A stretch of 6,998 bases of DNA, taken from Desulfobacterales bacterium. Its GTDB lineage: Bacteria; Desulfobacterota; Desulfobacteria; Desulfobacterales; C00003106. Below, piece after piece: positions 1-5,833 of this stretch (position 1 is the stretch's first letter; each line of letters begins with the position of its first letter). The stretch spans positions 1-6,998 of the forward strand of contig JAUWMN010000087.1 of NCBI GenBank assembly GCA_030613165.1. Direction: 5' to 3'. The notes under the pieces are model-generated. The model saw only the letters and a program-made list of their open reading frames with translations. It made no database searches and was not told the DNA's origin. A program made the position numbers and the translations under genes.

Positions 1-1
1 G

Positions 2-139
2 ATGGGGCTTGCGTATGTAAGGACCCTAATCCGGCGTCACGGTGGGCGCATCTGGTGTGAATCGGAGCCTAATGTGGGGACTACTTTTAGCTTTACTATC
101 CCGCACAAGTTAAGAGCCGAGGACCGGAAAGCAGCATGA
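2..139 (+). CDS. Sensor histidine kinase, C-terminal end only (5' truncated by window)
   Basis: The open frame entering at base 2 gives 45 residues before TGA at 137-139. It begins MGLAYVRTLIRRHGG and continues through RIWCESEPNVGTTFSFTIP. This is the end of a HATPase_c ATP-binding domain: the G2-box region (GMGLAYV), the following helix, and the closing strands with the G-T-x-F-x-F-x-I-P signature typical of PAS/phytochrome-like histidine kinases. The catalytic His, N box and sensor domains lie upstream of the window, so its stimulus cannot be read. The next gene starts 37 bp downstream on the same strand and has a receiver domain, so this kinase is the natural phosphodonor for the receivers that follow (inference). 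Kinases with this style of C-terminus are often found beside Rcp1-type regulators like the one at 1743. The family assignment is firm; the pairing is not proven. Confidence 0.9.
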   Translation: MGLAYVRTLIRRHGGRIWCESEPNVGTTFSFTIPHKLRAEDRKAA

Positions 140-176
140 GATAAGGATAGAATAACACCGTTGAGTAAGAACTACA

Positions 177-1487
177 ATGGATAAAATAATGGATAATCAA
201 CAAGTTATCACTATTCTCTTGATAGAAGATGATTCGGGCCTTGCCCGTCTTTCGCAAAAGAAGCTCCAGAGATTGGGCTATGTTGTCGATATTGCCTCCA
301 ATGGGCAAGAAGGGCTCAGTATGTTCGAAGACGGTGAATATGACATATTACTTGTGGATTACGATATGCCCCTCTGCGGAGGCCTTGAGGTAATTCGTTC
401 TTTGAAAACAAAGGGGGCGCTTCCCCCTACGATTATGGTTACCGGCAAGGGCAATGAAAAAATTGCTGTTAAAGCAATAAAATTGGGCGCCTCCGATTAT
501 ATCGTTAAGGATGTCGATCTGGGTTATCTTGAGTTGCTTCCTATAGTCATTGATAACGTACTCCAAAAAGACCAACTGATCAGGGAAAAACAAACAATGC
601 TTGAAGCGGTTAAGGAGAGCGAAGAACGCTACAGGCGGTTGGTCGAGCTTGCGCCGGACGGGATTTCCATTCACGTGGAAGGGGAATTTGTATTTATCAA
701 TCCTGCGGGGGCGAGACTCCTTGGAGTTTCAGAAACCGACCAACCATTAGGAAAATCTATACTTGATTTTGTACATCCCGATTACCGACAGATCGTCATG
801 ATGAGATTAAAGGATCTGGAGGAACAGGCCAATATGTTGACTTGGACTGAAGAGAAATTTGTCCGTTTTGATGGGACAAAGGTTGATATTGAGATGGCCG
901 GGATGCCCTTTAAATATAAGGGGAAACAAGCAGTTCAACTTATCTTTCGCGACATCACTGAACGCAAGATGGCTGAACAACGCCTCGAATATTTGGCCCT
1001 TTATGATCCTCTTACGGACCTCCCCAACCGTAGAGCGTTTTTTGACCGTTTCAGCCACTCTCTGGCGCAGGCAGAGCGGTATAGCCATTTAGTTGCGCTG
1101 TTATTCATAGACTTGGACCATTTCAAAGAGGTCAATGATGCATTAGGCCATGATATAGGAGATCTAATGTTGAAAGAGGTCACGAAGAGATTGAAAGACT
1201 GTCTCCGTAAGTCAGATGTGCCGGCCCGAATGGGTGGGGACGAATTTACCGTCATTCTTACGCAAATTGCTAATACTAAGGATGCGGAGATTGTTGCACG
1301 GAGAATTGTCGAGTCCATTGTCAGGCCATACTATATAGGGGGTCATGAATGCAACATTGGGGTTAGTATCGGTATCGCTCTATATCCAACTGACGGTGAC
1401 GGTATAGAGGAGCTTCTCAGGAAGGCTGACTTTGCCATGTATAATGCTAAGAAGATAGGGAATGACGTTCGGTTCTTTTCGCAGTGA
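177..1487 (+). CDS. Response regulator diguanylate cyclase (receiver-PAS-GGDEF), copy 1
   Basis: This is a cytoplasmic 436-aa protein predicted to make c-di-GMP from two GTP under phosphorylation control. The receiver (about 10-130) has the acidic pair E17/D18-D19, phospho-acceptor D61 in LLVDYDMP, T89 and K111. A short helix (about 130-150) leads to a PAS domain (about 150-262) ending in the usual FRDITERK. The GGDEF domain (about 266-436) has the D277-x-L-T motif, metal-binding D312 in FIDLDHFK, N320 and D329 for guanine contact, GGDEF at 353-357, and an RKSD product-inhibition I-site at 344-347, correctly five residues before GGDEF. It therefore looks catalytically intact and feedback-controlled. 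No EAL/HD-GYP domain is present. ATG 177 gives the longest frame. ATG 189 aligns with the inner ATG (2189) of the paralogue and may be the true start; neither has a strong ribosome site. It probably belongs to the kinase operon. Confidence 0.93.
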   Translation: MDKIMDNQQVITILLIEDDSGLARLSQKKLQRLGYVVDIASNGQEGLSMFEDGEYDILLVDYDMPLCGGLEVIRSLKTKGALPPTIMVTGKGNEKIAVKAIKLGASDYIVKDVDLGYLELLPIVIDNVLQKDQLIREKQTMLEAVKESEERYRRLVELAPDGISIHVEGEFVFINPAGARLLGVSETDQPLGKSILDFVHPDYRQIVMMRLKDLEEQANMLTWTEEKFVRFDGTKVDIEMAGMPFKYKGKQAVQLIFRDITERKMAEQRLEYLALYDPLTDLPNRRAFFDRFSHSLAQAERYSHLVALLFIDLDHFKEVNDALGHDIGDLMLKEVTKRLKDCLRKSDVPARMGGDEFTVILTQIANTKDAEIVARRIVESIVRPYYIGGHECNIGVSIGIALYPTDGDGIEELLRKADFAMYNAKKIGNDVRFFSQ

Positions 1488-1530
1488 GAAACTGGTGTGG
1501 AAGCAGAAGAAAAGATAGAGTAATAACTTT

Positions 1531-1710
1531 GATTATTTCGTAAAAAGTCCAATCCCCGATCAGGGTCGAGGACAGGCTTTCTGTCACTCCCGCGTAGGCG
1601 GGAGTCCAGAACAAGCTGATATTGCTGGATTCCCGCTCCCCGATCGGGTCGAGGACAAGCTTCGCGGGAATGACGAAAAAGAGTGCTTGGAGACTTGTTA
1701 CGAAATCATC
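1531..1710. repeat. MITE/REP-like nested palindromic element
   Basis: This 180-bp non-coding unit is bounded by 19-bp imperfect inverted repeats, 1531-1549 and 1692-1710, which match at 17 of 19 positions as reverse complements. Inside are two palindromic modules in opposite orientation. Module one is a perfect 8-bp stem with a 4-nt loop (1586-1593 and 1598-1605, ACTCCCGC/GCGGGAGT). Module two has arms 1629-1636 and 1664-1671 (ATTCCCGC/GCGGGAAT). The modules also pair with each other: 1598-1609 with 1625-1636 (11/12) and 1583-1593 with 1664-1674 (10/11). A direct repeat of about 25 nt (CCCCGATC...GGGTCGAGGACA) lies at 1554-1579 and 1638-1662. The heptamer ACTTTGA at 1526-1532 and 1712-1718 may be a target duplication. 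GTCATTCCCGC...GCGGGAATCCAG units of this kind are dispersed in many bacterial genomes, and the core resembles the ATTCCC-N8-GGGAAT form of neisserial dRS3. No transposase is present; mobility would be in trans. Confidence 0.75.
1586..1605. repeat. Perfect 8-bp stem / 4-nt loop hairpin within the MITE-like element
   Basis: ACTCCCGC (1586-1593), GTAG loop, GCGGGAGT (1598-1605). The stem is GC-rich and could fold in RNA or single-stranded DNA. No U-tract follows, so it is not a standard Rho-independent terminator, although it could slow transcription or protect the 3' end of the upstream mRNA (inference). Confidence 0.7.
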
Positions 1711-1730
1711 GACTTTGAGTAAAAACTAAA

Positions 1731-1736
1731 AGGGAG
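1731..1736 (+). promoter_or_regulatory. Ribosome binding site of the Rcp1-type regulator
   Basis: AGGGAG is followed by 6 nt and ATG 1743. It is the clearest Shine-Dalgarno sequence in the left half of the window and fixes the start of the small regulator. It lies just outside the right arm of the palindromic element, so the element's insertion left translation of this gene intact. Confidence 0.75.
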
Positions 1737-1742
1737 AATATT

Positions 1743-2186
1743 ATGTGTGCGCACGAACTTGTTACAATCCTTTTGGTAGAAGATGACCCCGGTCATGCAC
1801 GTTTAATAGAGAAAAATTTGCGCCGGGCGGGTGTCAGCAACGAGATTGTCATGCTCGACAATGGACAGAAGGCGGTTGATTTCTTGTTTAAGGAGGGAAA
1901 TTACTCCCGCGATACCCATCCTCAACCACTATTGATTCTACTCGACCTGAACCTTCCCGTCCTCGATGGATATGAGGTCCTCAAACGTATTAAGGAAGAT
2001 GAGCGAACTAAACGGATTCCCGTGATTGTGCTGACAACCACCGATAACCCTTACGATATTTCAAAGTGCTACGAGCTTGGATGTAATGTCTATGTAACCA
2101 AGCCGGTAGAATACGAACAGTTTTCCGATGCAATCCGCCAGCTCGGGCTGTTTTTGGCGATCATTAAAGTTCCGGATGATGAGTGA
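1743..2186 (+). CDS. Stand-alone response regulator, Rcp1/CheY-like receiver
   Basis: This 147-aa single receiver domain has no output domain. The N-terminus TILLVEDDPGHARLIEKNL gives the acidic pocket. The phospho-acceptor Asp lies in LLILLDLNLPVLDGYEVL, the conserved Thr in VIVLTTTDNPYDI, and the conserved Lys in YVTKPV. The loop before the Asp strand (FLFKEGNYS, then a Pro-containing stretch) and the LDLNLP signature are typical of the Rcp1 group, which accepts phosphate from phytochrome-like and PAS histidine kinases. It probably works as a phosphate shuttle or protein-binding switch in the same relay as the kinase at the window's left edge. The start is supported by AGGGAG six bases upstream. 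Its stop overlaps the next gene's GTG (GTGA, 2183-2186), which suggests translational coupling to the second cyclase. It has no duplicate next to cyclase copy 1. Confidence 0.92.
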   Translation: MCAHELVTILLVEDDPGHARLIEKNLRRAGVSNEIVMLDNGQKAVDFLFKEGNYSRDTHPQPLLILLDLNLPVLDGYEVLKRIKEDERTKRIPVIVLTTTDNPYDISKCYELGCNVYVTKPVEYEQFSDAIRQLGLFLAIIKVPDDE

Positions 2187-3502
2187 CTATGTCTAATTCT
2201 AAAATTATACATATCCTCTATATGGAAGATGATACAGGTCTCGCCCGTCTTTTGCAGAAAAGTTTGCAGAGAAAAGGCTATGTTGTTGATACAGCCTGCA
2301 ATGGAAAAGAGGGACTCGCCATGGTGGATGCGGGTGAGTACGACATTTTGCTTGTGGATTACGAAATGCCTGTATGCGGAGGCCTTGATGTAATTCGTAC
2401 GCTCTCTTCGCAGAAGGCGCTCCCTCCTACGATTATGGTAACCGGCAACGGCAATGAAAAGGTTGCTGTTCAAGCAATAAAGCTGGGCGCGGCAGATTAT
2501 ATAGTTAAAGATGTTGAGCTGGGGTATCTTGAATTGCTTCCGATAGTCATTGATAACGTACTCCAAAAAGCCCAATTTGTTAAAGAAAGACAAACAATGC
2601 TTGCGGCGGTTAAAGAGAGTGAAGAGCGCTATAGGCGTTTGGTCGAGCTTTCGCCGGATGGGATTGCCATTCACGTTGAAGGAGAGTTTGTATTTATCAA
2701 CCCTGCGGGTGAAAGGGCGCTCGGAGCTTCAAAACCCGGACAGCTATTGGGGAAATCAATACTCGATTTTGTTCCTCCCGATCATCGTGATATGGTTGCG
2801 AATAGGCTGAAGGATTTGCAGCAAGAGGCAAAAGTATTGCCATGGACTGAAGAAAAGCTCATCCGTCTTGATGGGGCAGAGATCGACGTTGAGATGGCCG
2901 GCATCCCCTTCCGATATAAAGCAAAGCAAGCAGAACAAATCATCTTTCGTGACATTACCGAACGTAAGCTCGCGGAAGAACGTCTTGAATACCTGGCGCT
3001 TTATGACGCCCTTACGGGTCTCTACGGTCGCAACTCTTTTTTTGATCATCTGAATCATTCGCTGGCACAGGGAGAACGGTATGATCGTATGCTCGCCCTC
3101 TTGTTCTTGGATTTGGATCGCTTCAAAGCGGTCAATGATACACTCGGCCATAATGTGGGAGACCTGCTGTTGAAAGAAGCTACAAAGAGGCTGAAAAATT
3201 GTCTGCGTAAGTCAGATGTGCCGGCCCGCGTGGGCGGTGACGAATTTACCGTCATTCTTACAGAGATTTCTAATACACAAGACGCTGCCATTATCGCACA
3301 GAGAATTATTACATCCCTTGCCAAGCCGTTCGTTATAGAGAATAACGAATGTTCCATAGGCGTCAGTGTGGGTATAAGTCTATATCCGGCTGACGGAGAT
3401 GACCCGGAAACACTCCTTAAGAACGCCGATTTTGCCATGTACAATGCTAAAAAGTCAGGCGGCGGCAATTTTCAGTTTTTCTCACCGAATCAAAACCAAT
3501 GA
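2183..3502 (+). CDS. Response regulator diguanylate cyclase (receiver-PAS-GGDEF), copy 2
   Basis: This 439-aa paralogue of the gene at 177 has the same architecture and no internal gaps relative to it. The receiver (about 8-128) has E15/D16-D17, phospho-acceptor D59 in LLVDYEMP, T87 and K109. The PAS domain is at about 148-260 and the GGDEF domain at about 264-430. D310 (FLDLDRFK), N318, I-site RKSD at 342-345 and GGDEF at 351-355 are all present, so it should be an active, product-inhibited cyclase. It differs from copy 1 in the helix after DxLT: copy 1 has the usual LPNRR, this copy has LYGRN. The C-terminus carries a short extra tail, PNQNQ. GTG 2183 gives a 4-bp overlap with the upstream regulator. 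ATG 2189, two codons in, has GAG 5 nt upstream and aligns with ATG 189 of copy 1, so it is an equally good start. The coupling makes this the likely dedicated partner of the small regulator. Confidence 0.93.
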   Translation: MTMSNSKIIHILYMEDDTGLARLLQKSLQRKGYVVDTACNGKEGLAMVDAGEYDILLVDYEMPVCGGLDVIRTLSSQKALPPTIMVTGNGNEKVAVQAIKLGAADYIVKDVELGYLELLPIVIDNVLQKAQFVKERQTMLAAVKESEERYRRLVELSPDGIAIHVEGEFVFINPAGERALGASKPGQLLGKSILDFVPPDHRDMVANRLKDLQQEAKVLPWTEEKLIRLDGAEIDVEMAGIPFRYKAKQAEQIIFRDITERKLAEERLEYLALYDALTGLYGRNSFFDHLNHSLAQGERYDRMLALLFLDLDRFKAVNDTLGHNVGDLLLKEATKRLKNCLRKSDVPARVGGDEFTVILTEISNTQDAAIIAQRIITSLAKPFVIENNECSIGVSVGISLYPADGDDPETLLKNADFAMYNAKKSGGGNFQFFSPNQNQ

Positions 3503-3507
3503 TGATC

Positions 3508-3579
3508 GGAAGGTCTTTGCTATAAAAAAAATTAATGGTTGCCTGGGGGTCCTTCCTCTTTTTCCTTGATTTTTTTGTT
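3508..3579 (+). terminator. Possible terminator after cyclase copy 2
   Basis: GGAAGG (3508-3513) can pair with CCTTCC (3551-3556), followed by T-rich sequence (3557-3578, with runs of five and seven T's). The stem is only 6 bp and the loop is 37 nt, so it is weak by Rho-independent standards. Its support is its position directly after the last gene of the left block plus the T-tract. Confidence 0.3.
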
Positions 3580-3615
3580 TCAATATAAAAATTATAAAAT
3601 ATAACTTATTGATAT

Positions 3616-3621
3616 TATAAT
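3616..3621 (+). promoter_or_regulatory. Candidate -10 hexamer (TATAAT) upstream of the chemoreceptor
   Basis: A perfect TATAAT lies in an AT-rich stretch 177 bp before the chemoreceptor ATG. No recognisable TTGACA-like -35 occurs 16-18 nt upstream. AT-rich DNA yields such hexamers by chance, so this is only a candidate. If real, it would give a 5' leader of roughly 170 nt that includes the C8 run near its start. Confidence 0.2.
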
Positions 3622-3797
3622 ATTTAAAGCCCCCCCCTGTTAATAATTTGCCGGTAAATCGGGGCGCGCTATATTTTTAGTGGTTTTAGTTGAGTATTTT
3701 AAACAATGTCCGATGAGTAGTGTATCAACACCCGCCATCCGAATCGACTGAAAGAGACTATGTTGTGAATCTTAGACCTGGACAGTAATCATATCTT

Positions 3798-5816
3798 ATG
3801 AAAAGTATTAAGTTTAAAATACTTCTCAATTTCTGCCTGACAGCGGCCCTGATTATTGCAGCGCTGGCGATTGTGGTTTCGTGGAAGCTGAGTGACAGCA
3901 TATCACAACAATCAAAAATGCTTGTTCGAGATCTGACGACGCATACAAACGAAACTCTTGACGGACACCATGAGATTCTTGAATCCTTTATTAATAATAT
4001 CAAAGAAGACACCTGGCGGAATGTAAGTGACATATGCAAACAGCCTGTTGTTAAGACGACTATAGAATGCCAGCTCCTTGACGCCTTGACTAATTTTCTT
4101 GAATCAGCGTCTAAGACGGCAGGTATGGATTTTACCATGGTGTATGATGATAAGGGGACACTCCTGGCGTCATTCCCGGCAAGGGTCGATAAGGGCTGGC
4201 TGGAGGATAATTACAAGTCGTCTAAACTTGCCGCAATGGCGCGGGATTTTATGAAAAAGGGCGCCGGAGATAATACCACCAGATTGGTCGCCGTCTTGAA
4301 ACATGATTCAGCTTTTTTGAAATCGTGTGGATTAAGCGACCGGGATGTTGCCGGAAAAGGCGGGATAAGCATAACAGCGGCAGGTATTATTATGGATGAT
4401 GCCGGCAATCCGCTTGCTGTATGCGTTACAGGGAAACTCCTTAACAAGTATGACAAGCCCATGAGACAGATATACGATGCAACAGGTTCCGCCTGTGCAG
4501 TCTATCTTGACGGTATACCCGTCGCACACGAGGGATTTAACGGCAAAGGAAACGATGGTTATGCTGGGGCTGATCTTCAGATAAGCCCAACAGCACAAGC
4601 AGAAGTATACAAGAGCAATAAGCCGATAAATATCACCATTGCACTTATTGGTCAGCCGTATCTTACCACGTGTTCCGCAATAAGATCATGCGACGGCGAC
4701 AACATAGGAGTTCTTTGTGTGGGTGTCCCAAAAGCTAAAATTATCGAGAGACAGGAGGGGATGCTTTCTTATGGCATTGATGCAAAAAAAAGCGTGCAAG
4801 TCTGGATATTGGGGATCGGAATTGTATCATTGTTCATTTTTGTTGTTGTCAGCTTGATTATCACCAGAAGCATAGCCGTCCCACTTCTCAGGTCGATCAA
4901 CGTGTTGCGTGCAAGCGCCGGCAAAGTGAGTACTTCCGCCGGCCAAATCTCTTCTGCCAGCCAGTCCTTGGCTGAGGGCACTTCCGAGCAGGCCTCGGGT
5001 TTAGAGGAGACGTCCGCTTCAATAGAGGAGATGGCCTCCATGACCAAGCAGAATGCGGCCAATGCTAATCAGGCGAACACTGTGATGGATGAAACTTTGC
5101 GGGTGGTCGAACAGGCCAATGCCTCTATGAACGAATTGACGGATTCGATGCAAGAGATCTCAAAAGCGAGCGATGAGACTGCCAAGATCATAAAGACAAT
5201 CGATGAAATTGCATTTCAGACCAACCTGCTGGCCTTAAATGCCGCGGTAGAAGCCGCCCGTGCAGGTGAGGCAGGAGCCGGATTTGCGGTGGTGGCAGAC
5301 GAAGTCAGAAACCTTGCCATGCGTGCGGCAGACGCGGCCGGGAATACATCCGAACTTATTGAAGATACGACCAAGAAGGTCAAAGAAGGTGCGAGCGTTG
5401 TCACAAAGACTAATGAAGCTTTTACTGAATTAGCGGAAGGCGCGAACAAGATAAGCGCACTGGTCGGTGAGATAAGCGCGGCCTCTAATGAGCAGTCCCG
5501 GGGAGTTGAGCAGATCAATAAGACTGTGGCCCAGATGGACGAGATTACCCAGCAGAATTCATCCAAATCAGAGGAGTTTGCCGGGGCCTCCCAGGAACTG
5601 ACTGCCGAGGCTGAGCAGATGAAAGGAATTGCAAACGAATTGATGGCGCTGGTTGCCGGAGGTTTAAGTACAGAGACCGGCGACCGGACTGAAACCGAGA
5701 TCGGTGAGGCCTTTTCAGCTTTTGAACAAAAAAGTAGAAAGAAAGAATTGGCATTGCGCAAGGAAGAGAAGCTAAACCCTGAAGAGTTTATCCCTATGGA
5801 TGACGAGGACTTCTAA
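3798..5816 (+). CDS. Methyl-accepting chemotaxis protein with periplasmic Cache-type sensor
   Basis: This 672-aa inner-membrane chemoreceptor has TM1 at about 8-28, a large periplasmic sensor (about 30-330) and TM2 at about 333-355. The sensor looks like a Cache_3-Cache_2 type domain: [34 protein letters not shown] and [12 protein letters not shown] match the repeating 'dd.G..lg...G' pattern of that group. After TM2 only about 20 residues ([13 protein letters not shown] onward) precede the long signalling coiled coil, so a full HAMP domain seems absent. The hairpin tip that binds CheA/CheW is canonical, E470 to E491 ([20 protein letters not shown]). The tail is acidic and ends MDDEDF; there is no NWETF CheR-binding pentapeptide. 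An in-frame stop at 3786 makes ATG 3798 the first possible ATG, though no good ribosome site precedes it. The cytochrome gene begins 17 bp after its stop, suggesting one operon. The ligand is unknown. Confidence 0.95.
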   Translation: MKSIKFKILLNFCLTAALIIAALAIVVSWKLSDSISQQSKMLVRDLTTHTNETLDGHHEILESFINNIKEDTWRNVSDICKQPVVKTTIECQLLDALTNFLESASKTAGMDFTMVYDDKGTLLASFPARVDKGWLEDNYKSSKLAAMARDFMKKGAGDNTTRLVAVLKHDSAFLKSCGLSDRDVAGKGGISITAAGIIMDDAGNPLAVCVTGKLLNKYDKPMRQIYDATGSACAVYLDGIPVAHEGFNGKGNDGYAGADLQISPTAQAEVYKSNKPINITIALIGQPYLTTCSAIRSCDGDNIGVLCVGVPKAKIIERQEGMLSYGIDAKKSVQVWILGIGIVSLFIFVVVSLIITRSIAVPLLRSINVLRASAGKVSTSAGQISSASQSLAEGTSEQASGLEETSASIEEMASMTKQNAANANQANTVMDETLRVVEQANASMNELTDSMQEISKASDETAKIIKTIDEIAFQTNLLALNAAVEAARAGEAGAGFAVVADEVRNLAMRAADAAGNTSELIEDTTKKVKEGASVVTKTNEAFTELAEGANKISALVGEISAASNEQSRGVEQINKTVAQMDEITQQNSSKSEEFAGASQELTAEAEQMKGIANELMALVAGGLSTETGDRTETEIGEAFSAFEQKSRKKELALRKEEKLNPEEFIPMDDEDF

Positions 5817-5823
5817 TTTTGTT

Positions 5824-5827
5824 GGAG
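5824..5827 (+). promoter_or_regulatory. Ribosome binding site deciding the cytochrome start
   Basis: GGAG, 6 nt before ATG 5834. This favours ATG 5834 over the in-frame TTG at 5819, which lies three bases after the chemoreceptor stop and would place these bases inside the coding region. ATG 5834 also gives a cleaner signal peptide beginning MSLRR. Confidence 0.75.
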
Positions 5828-5833
5828 ACAGTT

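Larger units (their letters stand above)
3503..3797. other. AT-rich intergenic region with regulatory signals for the chemoreceptor operon
   Basis: These 295 bp separate the signalling block from the chemoreceptor/cytochrome block. No convincing coding frame is visible. From left to right they hold a possible terminator (3508-3579), a strongly AT-rich stretch (about 3577-3629) with a perfect TATAAT at 3616-3621, a run of eight C's (3630-3637), and a GCCGGTAA (3650-3657) resembling the sigma-28 -10 element. No -35 hexamer sits at a normal distance from TATAAT, and no sigma-28 -35 lies at the normal 15-nt spacing, so no promoter can be called firmly. The position makes this the only plausible place for the promoter of the downstream operon. 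Confidence 0.5.

Noticed and set aside
859..1092. A 77-codon alternative-frame open frame inside cyclase copy 1
   Set aside because: It is fully inside a conserved gene, with no homology signal, and its out-of-frame counterpart in copy 2 (2868-3053) differs in length and sequence.
1554..1662. Two-copy direct repeat considered as a mini CRISPR array
   Set aside because: There are only two imperfect copies, the interval between them is itself palindromic and related to the repeat, and no cas genes are present. A MITE/REP-like element explains it better.
2090..2674. A 194-codon open frame on the minus strand opposite cyclase copy 2
   Set aside because: It is antisense to a gene with full receiver/PAS conservation, its product has no recognisable motif, and a similar antisense frame opposite copy 1 (348-674) is explained by the shared paralogous sequence.
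3650..3657. GCCGGTAA as a sigma-28 (flagellar) -10 element for the chemoreceptor
   Set aside because: It is one base off the GCCGATAA consensus, but the nearest TAAA (3625-3628) is 21 nt upstream instead of 15, so the -35 element is missing.
3503..3797. A c-di-GMP (GEMM) riboswitch in the chemoreceptor leader, expected from the neighbouring cyclases
   Set aside because: I searched for the conserved GEMM core and its paired helices and saw neither; only short 4-bp hairpins are visible.
5216..5761. A 181-codon open frame on the minus strand opposite the chemoreceptor signalling domain
   Set aside because: It is Ala/Ser-rich low-complexity sequence, a usual shadow of the GC-biased MCP coding strand, with no supporting start or motif.
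5819..5833. TTG 5819 as the cytochrome start
   Set aside because: It has no ribosome site of its own and swallows the GGAG that serves ATG 5834; starting at 5834 gives a more typical lipoprotein signal peptide.
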